The translations under genes were made by a program, and so were the position numbers. DNA of 29,670 nucleotides, from positions 1 to 29,670 of the forward strand of contig JANBTH010000159.1 of the NCBI GenBank assembly GCA_027578815.1. The letters are read 5' to 3'. Positions 16,786 to 25,663 of this stretch are shown here, piece by piece. The stretch is from Coemansia sp. RSA 1804 (lineage: Eukaryota; Kickxellomycota; Kickxellomycetes; Kickxellales; Kickxellaceae). Below the pieces are notes generated by a model. It worked only from the letters and a program-made list of their open reading frames with translations. It was not told where the DNA came from and searched no databases. Numbering within the stretch: the first letter of the stretch is position 1; each line of letters opens with the position of its first letter.

Positions 16786-17023
16786 GAAAAAATCCAAGGC
16801 TGTTTACATGCTGCACCACTTTTCTCCCTTCATTCTGTTTGTTTGGTGTTTTTTCTCTGTTATTTCTTCTCTTCGATTGCATTTCTCAGAAATCTGTGTA
16901 TAGCCCGCTGTTACTCAATTTCATCAAACCGTGCGACAATACCCACTTCTCAAGCCTTTTATTTTATTTTCCCCCCACTACATATTCAAATTAGGAATTA
17001 CTGCAACGCATTTAGGGAGGGGA
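16786..17023 (+). promoter_or_regulatory. ATG16 upstream region
   Basis: Composition returns from AT-rich to mixed. Pyrimidine-rich stretches (16810-16880 and 16950-16975) lie ahead of the ATG16 start, as for other GC-rich genes here. The ATG16 frame stays open upstream to a GTG at 16931, but those residues do not fit the family. Confidence 0.35.
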
Positions 17024-18739
17024 ATGATTGCGCAGCCAAAGGCCGGGAGCACCGGCGGGTGGGAGGCGCGGATACTTGCGCAACTGGAGCAGCGCGATAT
17101 GCGAGTGTCGACGGTGGCCAGGGTCATTGAGTCGTACAACCGACTAGCAGGCAAGGTCGGGGACTTTGCCAGCCACACGCGGGCGTCCGAGGCACGAACA
17201 CGAGAGATACAGGGGGAGCACGAACGGCTCCTGGAGTACGACCGAGCCACGGGCGGTGGTATGATAGGCGGCGGCGGCGGCGGCGGGAGCAACGCAATAG
17301 CGCAGCAGCGGATTAGTGAGCTGGAGAAGGAGGTGGACGGGCTGAAGGAGGAGCGCACGCTGTTGTACCGGACACAGGCGACCAATGCGCAGCGACTGCT
17401 GGAGCTGAGCGACAGGATGCGGGAGACGGATGAGCGGATGCAGCAGCAGGATCTGGAGATCGCGGATTCCCACGAGGCACTGAGGCGCGCGAATGCCAAG
17501 GTCGACGATATGGGCGCGGCGGCCAAGGAGAAGGACGGGACCATCGAGATCCTGCAGGACGAGCTGAGCGCGCTGCAGCTGGAGATTGTGCAGATCGAGG
17601 AGCGGTGCTCGCGGTTGCAGACGGAGAACGATGATCTTGTCAAGCGGTGGTTGAAGAAGATGAACGAGGAGGCCGAGAAGGTCAACGAGGTGACGCGGGA
17701 GCTGGAGCTGATCAAGCGCAAGTCGGCGGCGGTGTCGCCGCGGATGTCGGGTGCTGTGGAGGAGGGCGTTCTTGACGAGCGGTTCTTTGGCGAGCATGCG
17801 GCAACGGCGGTGGCGGCTGCGGCGGCAATCCGCGGCGTGTCGACGGTGCCTCGCGCGGCGGTTGGCAAGATCGATGCGCGCATGGAGGAGCTGCACTCGA
17901 TTGCGCTGTCGCACGATGGCGAGGTGCTGGCGGTGGGCGGACAGAGCAATGCGGTCAAGGTGTTTGACGCACAGACTGGCGACAGCATCTACTCGCTGGC
18001 CGGCTGTCTCAAGGGCGTCAACCATGTCGATATCAGCGCCGACGGCAAGCTGCTGGTTGCAGCCTCCAGCGACCACACGGCGCGCATCTGGCGTCTGGAC
18101 ACAGGCCGTGCCTGGAAGACACTGAGCGGCCACATCGGCGGCGTGATGACGGCCAAATTCAACAGCAACGCCACGCGTCTGTTCACATACAGCCAGGATC
18201 GAACCGTCAAAGTGTGGGACGTTGCGCGTGGTCTGTGTGTGCGCACTCTGTTCACCGTATCTGGCTGCCACGACTTGGCGCTTCTGGACGCCGATGGCGC
18301 GCGCATCGTCACGGCGCACATGGACAACAGTGTGCGCGTGTGGGATTCCGCGTCGGGTAAGCGTGTGGCCGAGGCTGCCGTCCACCGCGAACAGGTCATG
18401 TCCGTCAGCGTGTCGCGGCTGGGCTCGCGCATTCTGACCAACTCGTACGACGGCACGCTGAAGCTGCTCGATGCGCGCACGCTGGCCGTGCTGGCTGTTC
18501 TGTCGGCGCCCGCATACCGCCCGAGTCGCAACTGGGCTCGCGCTTCGCTTAGTCCCGACGAGCGCTACGCCATGGCTGGCTCCATTGACGGAAAGCTGTA
18601 TGTCTGGGACGTTGCCACCGGCGACCTGGTGCGCACCCTCGATTTCCACAAGTCGGCTGTCTGCGACGCCCTGTGGAGCGCATCTGGTACTCGCGTCTAC
18701 AGCGCCGAGAAGAACAGGTACATCTTGATTCTGCAGTGA
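17024..18739 (+). CDS. ATG16: Autophagy protein ATG16, long form with WD40 propeller
   Basis: 571 residues from the ATG at 17024, intronless. Residues 12-42 form the ATG5-binding helix (WEARILAQLEQRDMRVSTVA, then ESYNRL). A coiled coil covers about 93-233 and includes ENDDLVKRWLKKMNEEAEKV, the signature of ATG16L proteins. Residues 288-571 are a seven-bladed WD40 propeller with GH...WD pairs. Late blades closely follow animal ATG16L1 (APAYRPSRNWARASLSPDER, then GSIDGKLYVWDVATGDL). With ATG12-ATG5 it forms the E3-like complex that directs ATG8 lipidation at the phagophore. Budding yeast Atg16 (150 residues) has no propeller, so this is the ancestral-type architecture. A Gly run (82-88) lies in the linker. 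Confidence 0.93.
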   Translation: MIAQPKAGSTGGWEARILAQLEQRDMRVSTVARVIESYNRLAGKVGDFASHTRASEARTREIQGEHERLLEYDRATGGGMIGGGGGGGSNAIAQQRISELEKEVDGLKEERTLLYRTQATNAQRLLELSDRMRETDERMQQQDLEIADSHEALRRANAKVDDMGAAAKEKDGTIEILQDELSALQLEIVQIEERCSRLQTENDDLVKRWLKKMNEEAEKVNEVTRELELIKRKSAAVSPRMSGAVEEGVLDERFFGEHAATAVAAAAAIRGVSTVPRAAVGKIDARMEELHSIALSHDGEVLAVGGQSNAVKVFDAQTGDSIYSLAGCLKGVNHVDISADGKLLVAASSDHTARIWRLDTGRAWKTLSGHIGGVMTAKFNSNATRLFTYSQDRTVKVWDVARGLCVRTLFTVSGCHDLALLDADGARIVTAHMDNSVRVWDSASGKRVAEAAVHREQVMSVSVSRLGSRILTNSYDGTLKLLDARTLAVLAVLSAPAYRPSRNWARASLSPDERYAMAGSIDGKLYVWDVATGDLVRTLDFHKSAVCDALWSASGTRVYSAEKNRYILILQ

Positions 18740-19062
18740 GAGCGCTGTTCAGCCAGAGGCGCTAGAGCCCTGCCGCTGATCTGATCCGGCCTAGACATCT
18801 GATTTCGGCACAATGGGTGCTGTGGCTTTTCTTCAGTTGCTGATTTCGGCTGATGCAAGGAACGGGGGTGTGATTTGGCTCTTCCCCCCTCCGTCCTTCT
18901 CGTTCTTCTCCTTTTTTGCCATCTTTTTGTTTGCTTCTCTGAAACGTTCTTTATCTCGTATTATTAAAAGCACATCCCCTTTACTGCTCGTTCCCTGGTC
19001 TGTTTACTTGACTCTAGTGTTTTCTATTTCTGCTTTAACTTTCTCCCTCCTCTAATAAGAAA
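18740..19062 (+). promoter_or_regulatory. ATG16 3' region and SERF promoter
   Basis: No gene. A pyrimidine tract at about 18885-18945 (CGTTCTTCTCC core) precedes the SERF start and matches the pattern at other GC-rich genes. Confidence 0.35.
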
Positions 19063-19410
19063 ATGGCGCGCGGCAACCAGCGCGATCTAGCACGCGAAAA
19101 GAAGCAGAAGAAGGACCAGAAGGCCGGCAAAGGCAAGGCCAAGGACGACGCCCCGCTGGAGAAGAAGAGAGAGCGCGATGCCGAAATCATGCGCAGGAAG
19201 CAAGATGTAAGCAGTTTATATGTATCCACCGCAGCCATTGCTCTCTGTTTTCTGTGTGCAAGCTAATAGCAAGTGGTTGTGAGTTTTCTTTTTTTCTGCT
19301 ACGTTCATGGTTTGAGAGGAAGGTAGATGGCGAAGCTGAAGAAGGAGGAGGAAGAAAAGCAAATGATTCTCGAGAAACAACAGCAGCAGCAGGCTGCAAA
19401 GGCCAAGTGA
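19063..19410 (+). CDS. SERF: SERF / 4F5 family small EDRK-rich protein, two exons
   Basis: Exon 1 is 19063-19206 (48 codons), the intron 19207-19326 (GTAAGC...GTAG) and exon 2 19327-19410, giving 75 residues. The N-terminus MARGNQRDLAREKKQKK is the 4F5 signature. The rest is Lys, Glu, Asp and Arg rich, with a C-terminal helix (MAKLKKEEEEKQMILEKQ) and a short Gln/Ala run. SERF proteins are disordered, bind RNA and nucleolar factors, and promote aggregation of amyloid-forming proteins in animals and yeast (yeast YDL085C-A). Size matches the family (60-110). It is convergent with the SMN gene, about 205 bp between stops. Confidence 0.9.
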
Positions 19411-19498
19411 TAAGGCACCGGAGTTAGTGGATGAGTCGGGGGAAATCTTGGGCTTGGAGAGAACGGCAGAGAAGGACGCCATCATCATCATCTCCGCT

Positions 19499-19522
19499 GG
19501 AATTGGAATTGGAATTGGAACT
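19499..19522. repeat. GGAATT hexamer repeat
   Basis: Three GGAATT units and a GGAACT, in the spacer between the convergent SERF and SMN genes. A simple repeat. Confidence 0.75.
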
Positions 19523-19615
19523 GGGGAGAGAGAAGAAAGCCACACAAACCTCGAGATTCCAGTTACGATTGTGATGAACTAGAGAGAATGGAGGATCCGC
19601 ACCCTTTCTGTTTGT

Positions 19616-20406
19616 TCATTCTTGGTCCTGGCAGCCACTGGTGTCGTCTAGCTTCTCGCCAGCAACGTTAGCGTCGGCGGCGGCGTCAGCAGCAGCGTCG
19701 TGGGACTCTGTCGGCTGCTTGCCAGTCCGATATGCGGCCTACATCAACGAGAAAAGCAGCCATAATCTCAAACAAAGCAAAAACAATCTGAAACAAAGTT
19801 TAATAAAAGAAAACACACACACAGCACACAATCAAATGGATCAGGGGTTGATATTGCAAATGGATCGCGTGGATAAACCGCTCCCGAGTATCTTCTTGCA
19901 ATAGTCTTGCTTGATTTTGATCTTACCTGGTAGTAGCCGGCATAGTAGCCTGCGTAGTACCACGCCATTGTGAGCTTGTGCAGGGCGTCCTCCTCTGACT
20001 CTGGCGGCGCCGGGCCACCCGCATCCACAGCGGCTACGATGTCCGGCTCCTCAGCCGAGCGCTTGCGCTTTGGCTGGTGTTTAGCACCGGAGGCTGCAGA
20101 TGACTCGGCAGGCATCCACCGCCCGACAACGCTTTCGCTGGTGCTGCGCTGTGCCATGTACGTCGGGTCGCCTACCAGCTCGGCGTGGTGCTTGCGGTAG
20201 TCGGCGATGGCGCCGTCCCAGGCGCGGATCAGCTCGGTGTCGTCCCAGGCGTCGGCGCCAATACCGTCGCTGTCGTTGTCGCTGGTCTCCGCTGCCATCG
20301 CCTCTGCGTGGTGCTCGATCGCTGGTGCCTGCGTCGTGGTGTTCTCTCCTTTGTTTTCATCCTCAAACAGGTCGTCGTACGAGACTATCGGTCTTTTTGC
20401 GGCCAT
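19616..20406 (-). CDS. SMN1: Survival motor neuron (SMN) protein, Tudor-less, two exons
   Basis: Exon 1 is 20406-19927 (160 codons), the intron 19926-19739 (GTAAGA...GTAG) and exon 2 19738-19616, giving 200 residues. The N-terminal Gemin2-binding helix is WDDTELIRAWDGAI (54-67), preceded by YDDLFEDE. The YG box, which oligomerises SMN, spans the splice junction: LTMAWYYAGYYAGYYQ (145-160), then AAYRTG. Between them lies a disordered linker with a basic patch (HQPKRKRS) and no Tudor domain. Human SMN (294) has one; fission yeast Smn1 (152) does not. SMN assembles Sm rings on spliceosomal snRNAs. After the YG box comes an acidic Ala/Asp tail of about 34 residues. The promoter is shared with TRM7, which is divergent. 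Confidence 0.88.
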
Positions 20407-20896
20407 TCCAACAACTTGCCAGCCCTGCTGCCAACGACGCCCTTGCTTATTAGTGTTTAGTATGAGTGCAAGCCGGCGTGAACCTGGTTGGGCTTGTGGG
20501 TCTGCTCTTTTTTTGACGACAACAAAAAGTAATAGAAAAACGGTCCACTCTCTCCCTTCGCTGTCCCGGATACTGGGAGGAGTATTCTGCGCATGGCAGA
20601 CAAGTCTAGCATTCATTTGCTTGCCTATAAAAGAAGTTGTGGGCCATTTCCAGGCATTGTTAAATGAAATCACGCTTTGCGAAAAAAAAGCGCTCATGCT
20701 CCCCTACTCTGATTGCTCTTGTTTGATTGATTGATTGATCCGTAGTTTGGCTCGCTCTTTTCTTTTTCTTTTCCTTCCTGCAAGTCAATTGCCATTGCCA
20801 TTCCCAATTACCACTCTTTCTTTACTGCTACTACAGCGTCTTCCATTCCCTTTATCTCGGCGGATCCCCCTCTTCATAAATTAGAATCCAGACAGA
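20407..20896. promoter_or_regulatory. Divergent promoter region SMN / TRM7
   Basis: 490 bp without a supported gene. It contains a TATAAAAG word near 20625 on the plus strand, a TTGA tandem run at about 20725-20741 and a pyrimidine tract at 20755-20780 ahead of TRM7. The TATA word is some 270 nt from the TRM7 ATG, further than for other genes here. No frame resembles a protein. Confidence 0.4.
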
Positions 20897-21781
20897 ATGG
20901 GAAAGGCGTCAAAGGACAAGCGGGACGTCTACTACCGCCTGGCAAAGGAGCAGGGGTGGCGGGCGCGCAGTGCGTTCAAGCTTCTGCAAGTAAACGAGGA
21001 GTTCAACATATTCAAGGGCGTAAACCGGGCGGTGGACCTGTGTGCGGCACCAGGGAGCTGGTCGCAGGTGCTCAGCCGTGAGCTGCGCAAGAACAGGAGC
21101 GAGGAGCAGGAGGCCAAGATCGTGGCGGTGGATCTGCAGGCAATGGCGCCGCTGGAGGGCGTGATCCAGATCCAGGGCGATATCACAAAGCTGTCGACGG
21201 CAGAACAGATCGTCACGCACTTTGATGGCGCGCAGGCCGATCTGGTTGTCAGCGACGGAGCGCCCGACGTCACCGGACTGCACGATCTGGACGAGTACAT
21301 CCAGGCGCAGCTGCTGCTGGCGGCGCTCAATATCACCACGCACGTGCTGCGGCCGGGCGGCTCGTTTGTGGCCAAGATCTTCCGTGGTCGAGACGTCACG
21401 CTGCTGTACGCGCAGCTCAGGGTCTTCTTCACCTCCGTGCACGTGGCCAAACCGCGGTCGTCGCGCAACTCGAGCATCGAGGCCTTTGTTGTGTGCCAGG
21501 GCTACAGTCCGCCCGACGACTACGTTCCTAGCATGGCCAACCCGCTGCTGGATGTTCCATACGACTCTGCCAACCCAATTGTTGGCTCCGGCCGCGCTAT
21601 CGTCCCGTTCGTTGCCTGTGGCGATCTCCGCGGCTTTGACTCCGACATGACTTATTCGCTGGATGCTGGCAGCGACACCGCAGCTTATGAACCGAAGGAT
21701 CCTGCGCAGCCTCCCATCAGCCCTCCCTATAAGAAGGCGCTGGAGCTCAAGCGCTCCAACTTTTACAACAACTCTATTTGA
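20897..21781 (+). CDS. TRM7: tRNA 2'-O-ribose methyltransferase Trm7 (FTSJ1)
   Basis: 294 residues, intronless, ATG at 20897. It is an RrmJ/FtsJ-fold methyltransferase. The N-terminus MGKASKDKRDVYYRLAKEQG and WRARSAFKLL is the Trm7 form. The AdoMet site is VDLCAAPGSWSQVL (46-59). The catalytic tetrad K28, D120 (VVSDGAPD), K160 (SFVAKIFRG) and E195 (SSIEAFVVC) is complete. Trm7 methylates the ribose at positions 32 and 34 of the tRNA anticodon loop (Phe, Trp, Leu), with Trm732 and Trm734 as partners in yeast. Length is near yeast Trm7 (310). Mrm2 (mitochondrial) and Spb1 (much longer) share the fold but differ at the N-terminus. It is convergent with the HROB-like gene, 59 bp apart. Confidence 0.95.
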   Translation: MGKASKDKRDVYYRLAKEQGWRARSAFKLLQVNEEFNIFKGVNRAVDLCAAPGSWSQVLSRELRKNRSEEQEAKIVAVDLQAMAPLEGVIQIQGDITKLSTAEQIVTHFDGAQADLVVSDGAPDVTGLHDLDEYIQAQLLLAALNITTHVLRPGGSFVAKIFRGRDVTLLYAQLRVFFTSVHVAKPRSSRNSSIEAFVVCQGYSPPDDYVPSMANPLLDVPYDSANPIVGSGRAIVPFVACGDLRGFDSDMTYSLDAGSDTAAYEPKDPAQPPISPPYKKALELKRSNFYNNSI

Positions 21782-21840
21782 CCGCCGCCTTCTTTCTTTT
21801 CTTCCTAATCACTAGAGCACGTGTATGTTTTTTATTTTGT

Positions 21841-23292
21841 TTATAACGAGTCCAGGCTGGATGGATCGAGAAGATCCATAATCGAGTCCGTGCCATCGTC
21901 ATCTGCGAAAATATCGCCTTCGAGACCCGATGCATCCCCGGGGCTTCCCGGCTGCGGGTCGGTCCCGTTTGGCAGATCCTGTGTCGCGGATTCAGTATTG
22001 CTTCTCTTCTGCTGACCTCCATTCTCTCTATCCCGCTCCGGCGCCGTCAGCTGCGTCGCTGGAATTGTGATCGGATTACTGGGTGCACCCGCCGCCTTTT
22101 CAGTAAATATCTGCTCAATGGTCTCCTCGGTAACAATAAGAAACGGCCGAGTGCTCGTCAACTTTAATGCAACCACATCCTTAAGAATCAGCGATGTTCC
22201 AGCACCCAGGTACTCGCCAAACCGGCCCATTACGCGCCAATGGATCGATGCCTTCATTTCCCCGGTCGGATCAACAACCACCGCACTAACGTCGGAGTCT
22301 GCTGTCGCAATCTCCCGCAACTGGACCAACATGAAGCGGATCTTCTGCGACTGGGTTAGATCGAGGACTCTGCGCACGGGCCACTCGGCCATCGCCACTG
22401 TGCGGACTACCGTTTTAGCCACTGCCGGGTTGTACTTTTCTATCCCCAGGTGCTCCAGCATTGCCATCCACGTGCCGCCCTCAAAGTCTGCGTCCGCCAT
22501 GTGTGCTCCGTCCATGTGTGTGGTGCGTGTGCGTGACATTGGTGTCTTGAACATCGATGCTGGTCTGCCTTGTGTTGCCGTGCCAGCGTTTGCCACACCA
22601 TCCATTCCCCGCTGATTCTGTTGATTCTGCTGTTGTTGCTGATTCGGCGTGTCGCCGATGGTCCCTGCTGGCCCCGGGATTTCCTGCCGCTTCCGCGTGG
22701 TTGCGCTCGACTGCTTGCTCCTTTCGCACACCAGGGTCGTGGTAACCGTTCGTGTTCGACCTGTGGGTGCTGCTGGGATCGGTGCCGCGTTTCGGTGACT
22801 CTGCTGTGCATGGAGGTCCCGATCCCGCGATCCAGCGCTGTCTCCGGTGGCGGTCTGTGTGTTGCTGCTTCTGTTACTTTCATCGCCAACAATCCCATTA
22901 CTAACACCAAGATCAGCGACACCTACGCGTGTGTGTTCGGCTGGAACGCCATTCTGTTGATTTCCTCCGTCACCTGCACCAGTGGCAATGGCTATGTTGA
23001 CAGGCGCTTCCTCTCCTCCGTTCTCAAGTTCTGCCAAATCGCTGGCATCCGGCATCAAGTCATCAAACATGCTGTCCATTTCCGCATCCATATCAAAGTC
23101 CAGGCCATTTTCATCGATGGCCGTCGGTTTGGTCACTGCCTCTAAATTACTTCCCAATGCTCCACTATTACTGTTGGAACCAGATCCGCCTTGCTCTTCG
23201 TTTGACAACGCTGGTCTTTTTGCCACTGGCGCCTGTTCTGTCTGCTTGGCTTCGCGTAGCTTTCGAAGTGCTTCCTGTAGCGATAGACTCAT
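21841..23292 (-). CDS. HROB: HROB-like homologous recombination OB-fold protein
   Basis: 483 residues, intronless, ATG at 23292. The first 250 residues are low in complexity (Asn, Gln, Ser, Gly) with an acidic patch (DENGLDFDMDAEMDSMFDDL, 60-79). The folded part is about 272-397: GGTWMAMLEHLGIEKYNP opens it, DPTGEMKASIHWRV (341-354) is the family's key loop, followed by GTSLILKDVVALKL and FLIVTEETIEQIF. This is the order seen in animal HROB (C17orf53, MCM8IP). There HROB brings the MCM8-MCM9 helicase to recombination sites and supports repair of interstrand crosslinks. The last 80 residues are acidic and disordered. Family assignment is by motif; an unrelated OB-fold protein is less likely. 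Confidence 0.75.
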   Translation of the reverse strand: MSLSLQEALRKLREAKQTEQAPVAKRPALSNEEQGGSGSNSNSGALGSNLEAVTKPTAIDENGLDFDMDAEMDSMFDDLMPDASDLAELENGGEEAPVNIAIATGAGDGGNQQNGVPAEHTRVGVADLGVSNGIVGDESNRSSNTQTATGDSAGSRDRDLHAQQSHRNAAPIPAAPTGRTRTVTTTLVCERSKQSSATTRKRQEIPGPAGTIGDTPNQQQQQNQQNQRGMDGVANAGTATQGRPASMFKTPMSRTRTTHMDGAHMADADFEGGTWMAMLEHLGIEKYNPAVAKTVVRTVAMAEWPVRRVLDLTQSQKIRFMLVQLREIATADSDVSAVVVDPTGEMKASIHWRVMGRFGEYLGAGTSLILKDVVALKLTSTRPFLIVTEETIEQIFTEKAAGAPSNPITIPATQLTAPERDRENGGQQKRSNTESATQDLPNGTDPQPGSPGDASGLEGDIFADDDGTDSIMDLLDPSSLDSL

Positions 23293-24264
23293 TGCCTGGC
23301 TGCCTTATAACTTGACACCTTCCTTTGCCGCTTGCTTATCAGGATGATGCGTATGGGCGATAATAATAGTTTAATATATAGGCTCAATATAAGCAAGCGT
23401 AAAAAGTATAAAGTGTATTATTTACTCGATGAGAGCAAAGCAAGAAGAAAAAAATCATCAAATAAAACAAATCGAAATCTGTAAACTAATTCCGCAGCCA
23501 TTCCCCTGATCGAAATGGCAAAAATTATAATCATCGGGATTCTATAACACCCTAATATGGGCTATGAAAACTTTATAAAGCGTAATTTTTTACTCTTTGA
23601 TTTACTACGGATATTTCTCCTCTTCTTAGAATCTGTCTTTTTTCTACCAGAATTTCATATTATGCTTTTATTTTACTCCATGTCGCCAAAAAATCAGGGA
23701 CTTGATGTATGAAGAGCCCGGCTATTTGATAGAGATTACAATAAACACAATCGGCTTTTTCTATTTCCTTTTTTATTTTGAAGCATGTGCCAATATTATA
23801 AATCAACTTTTATTATACGAATAAACAAAATGGTTTATTGACAAAATAACCCCTTATTGGGCTATTTGCCGACTGCAATAGGCTAGACACTGCATACTTC
23901 TCAGTATTCTATATCACTCGTGTCAGCATTCCACTCAATTGATTGCAATCACTCGTCCCCCCTTGCTGCTGTTATCTGGTTGGGGATTTCGGCAGATGCT
24001 TCATAAAAACATTGCTTATATAACCCTGCAAACTAGAGCCAGAACGCTGATTGTTGCTTATTGTTTATTGCAAACCGATTAGCAAACCTCCTCAGAAGTT
24101 CATGTTGATTCCTTATTTTAAAATAAGCAACATTTACAAACCATAAGGATAGTACCCAAACGTCTGAAGTTCTGTGTAATACAAAGTATGTTTATTCTCA
24201 ACTTTACAAATTATTTCTACAACATGATATTACTTTGGTAGCCATGATAAAAGAATATATTTTT
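23293..24264. other. AT-rich, gene-poor start of the right compartment
   Basis: The composition turns AT-rich from about 23340. No gene can be supported. A TATATAA word at about 24016-24022 is followed 80-90 nt later by a 14-codon ORF at 24102-24146, which may be the start of a decayed microprotein gene. TTATTTTAAAATAA at 24113-24126 is a perfect 14-bp palindrome inside that short frame. Confidence 0.3.
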
Positions 24265-24272
24265 TATTTAAA
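24265..24272 (+). promoter_or_regulatory. TATTTAAA box of family D copy 1
   Basis: TATTTAAA, 126 nt before the ATG at 24391. The tandem copy at 25664 has the same word at 122 nt, and the DNA between box and ATG is also similar in the two copies (TAATAGCTGT.AAAAATGA at the end). Confidence 0.45.
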
Positions 24273-24390
24273 AGCTGTTTATCTATCTCATCCTTCACAA
24301 TCATTCTGTCAAAACCCATATATTCCTTAGCTTGTATCTGCAAACATCTTTTTAAACAAGCATAAAATTCTAGTTTAATAGCTGTTAAAA

Positions 24391-24555
24391 ATGAGAGGGC
24401 AGCTTGTCAATGCCATTGCCAGTATGATAATAAACGGATATGGTTCCAAATTTAAATTCAATGGAATTGAGTACACGGTTAAACATAATAACGTTGTAAT
24501 TGCACATATCACTGTAACTGAGTACAATGAAACTATGCGTATAGTTAACGGTTAG
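24391..24555 (+). CDS. Family D microprotein, copy 1, 54 residues
   Basis: Starts with ATG (MRGQLVNAIASMIINGYGSK) and ends with TAG. Plan: an N-terminal amphipathic helix of about 15 residues, a strand (KFKFNGIEYTVKHNN), a second strand (VVIAHITV) and a short end helix with EYNE (44-47). The same plan appears at 25664, 26812 and 28114 and in the core of the 6347 protein. It has no cysteines, signal peptide or membrane helix. Too short for most gene predictors. Function unknown; a small alpha-beta-beta-alpha domain is my reading from the pattern only. Confidence 0.55.
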   Translation: MRGQLVNAIASMIINGYGSKFKFNGIEYTVKHNNVVIAHITVTEYNETMRIVNG

Positions 24556-25541
24556 CCTTTTGAAAAAGCTATAACATTTAGCTACTTGCCAACGTTTTTG
24601 ACAAAACTTTTTTAGTTAAATACTACAGAACATCTAGTTGGTAATTTTAAGTTTCTTGCCATGCTAATAAACGGCTTAGATTCTATAAACTCGAGACAAT
24701 TTAATATTAATATTAATAAATATTGTAACACCCTATTATAATTTCTATATTCCGCGTTATCCACATTTTATTATGTAATGACCAGCATAACATAACGTCT
24801 TTGCGGTTATTTTTAAGCAAACTGTGTATATAGACTGCATAGCTAAGTATGGTTGGATTAGCAAAGCATTATACAGAAATGTTACTTTGACCACTGGTAA
24901 ATTTGTGACTCTAAATATGGATATAATTTTACTTTTTGGTTTATAACAAATGCCTTTTATTCATTCGTTTGTATTTTACTTTTTTGTTGGCTATTTTTTA
25001 CGTTACTAACATGAATAAAACTCTTGATTTAAAAAGATTTGGTTATTTTATTCCAGTTAATTAATTAATTTTTATTTTTGATAACCCCGTGTCAAATTGC
25101 TAAACCAGTTTTCTCTATTAAAATGACAAAACGTTGTAATAAAGCAACAATTTTATGAGCAATTTGCAGATAGCAACATGCAAAACATTGCGTATTTTTG
25201 ATGTTATATATCAATCGCGCCAAAATTTCACTTGTTTGCTATCATTTGTATTTCTGCTGTTGTCAATTGATTAGCTAATTTTACAGTAGCGGCAGCTGAA
25301 TTAAAATATTTATTGATTAAAGTCACAATAATGATTATTACTTTTTGACAAATATATTTTGCTTAAAAGAAAAAGCCAAATATTCATATTAATCCTGTTT
25401 TTTAATGATTAATATCACTTACTCTCTACAGAAATAAAGCAGGGGCATCAGGCAATTTTATAATATAAAATATTTTTAAACTCAGCTACATAATATTATT
25501 ATGATGACATGTTGCTTTAGCAAAGGTAATTCAAAAATTGC
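24556..25541. other. AT-rich spacer with a weak family D remnant
   Basis: No intact gene. Downstream of copy 1 the DNA still resembles the sequence downstream of copy 2 (TTTAGTTAAATACTACAG against TTTGGTTAAATTCTACAG), so the duplicated unit extends at least to 24700. A 13-residue ORF at 24849-24890 (MVGLAKHYTEMLL) followed by a strand-like stretch in another frame could be a decayed member; this is weak. Confidence 0.3.
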
Positions 25542-25549
25542 TATTTAAA
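25542..25549 (+). promoter_or_regulatory. TATTTAAA box of family D copy 2
   Basis: TATTTAAA, 122 nt before the ATG at 25664, equivalent to the box at 24265. Confidence 0.45.
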
Positions 25550-25663
25550 CAACATGAATGTCCCAGCTCCTTAACATACAATTGCTTGACATATATTTCT
25601 TGGCTTTATATTACAAATACTCTTTTAAATAGGCCTGAAATACTAGTGTAATAGCTGTCAAAA

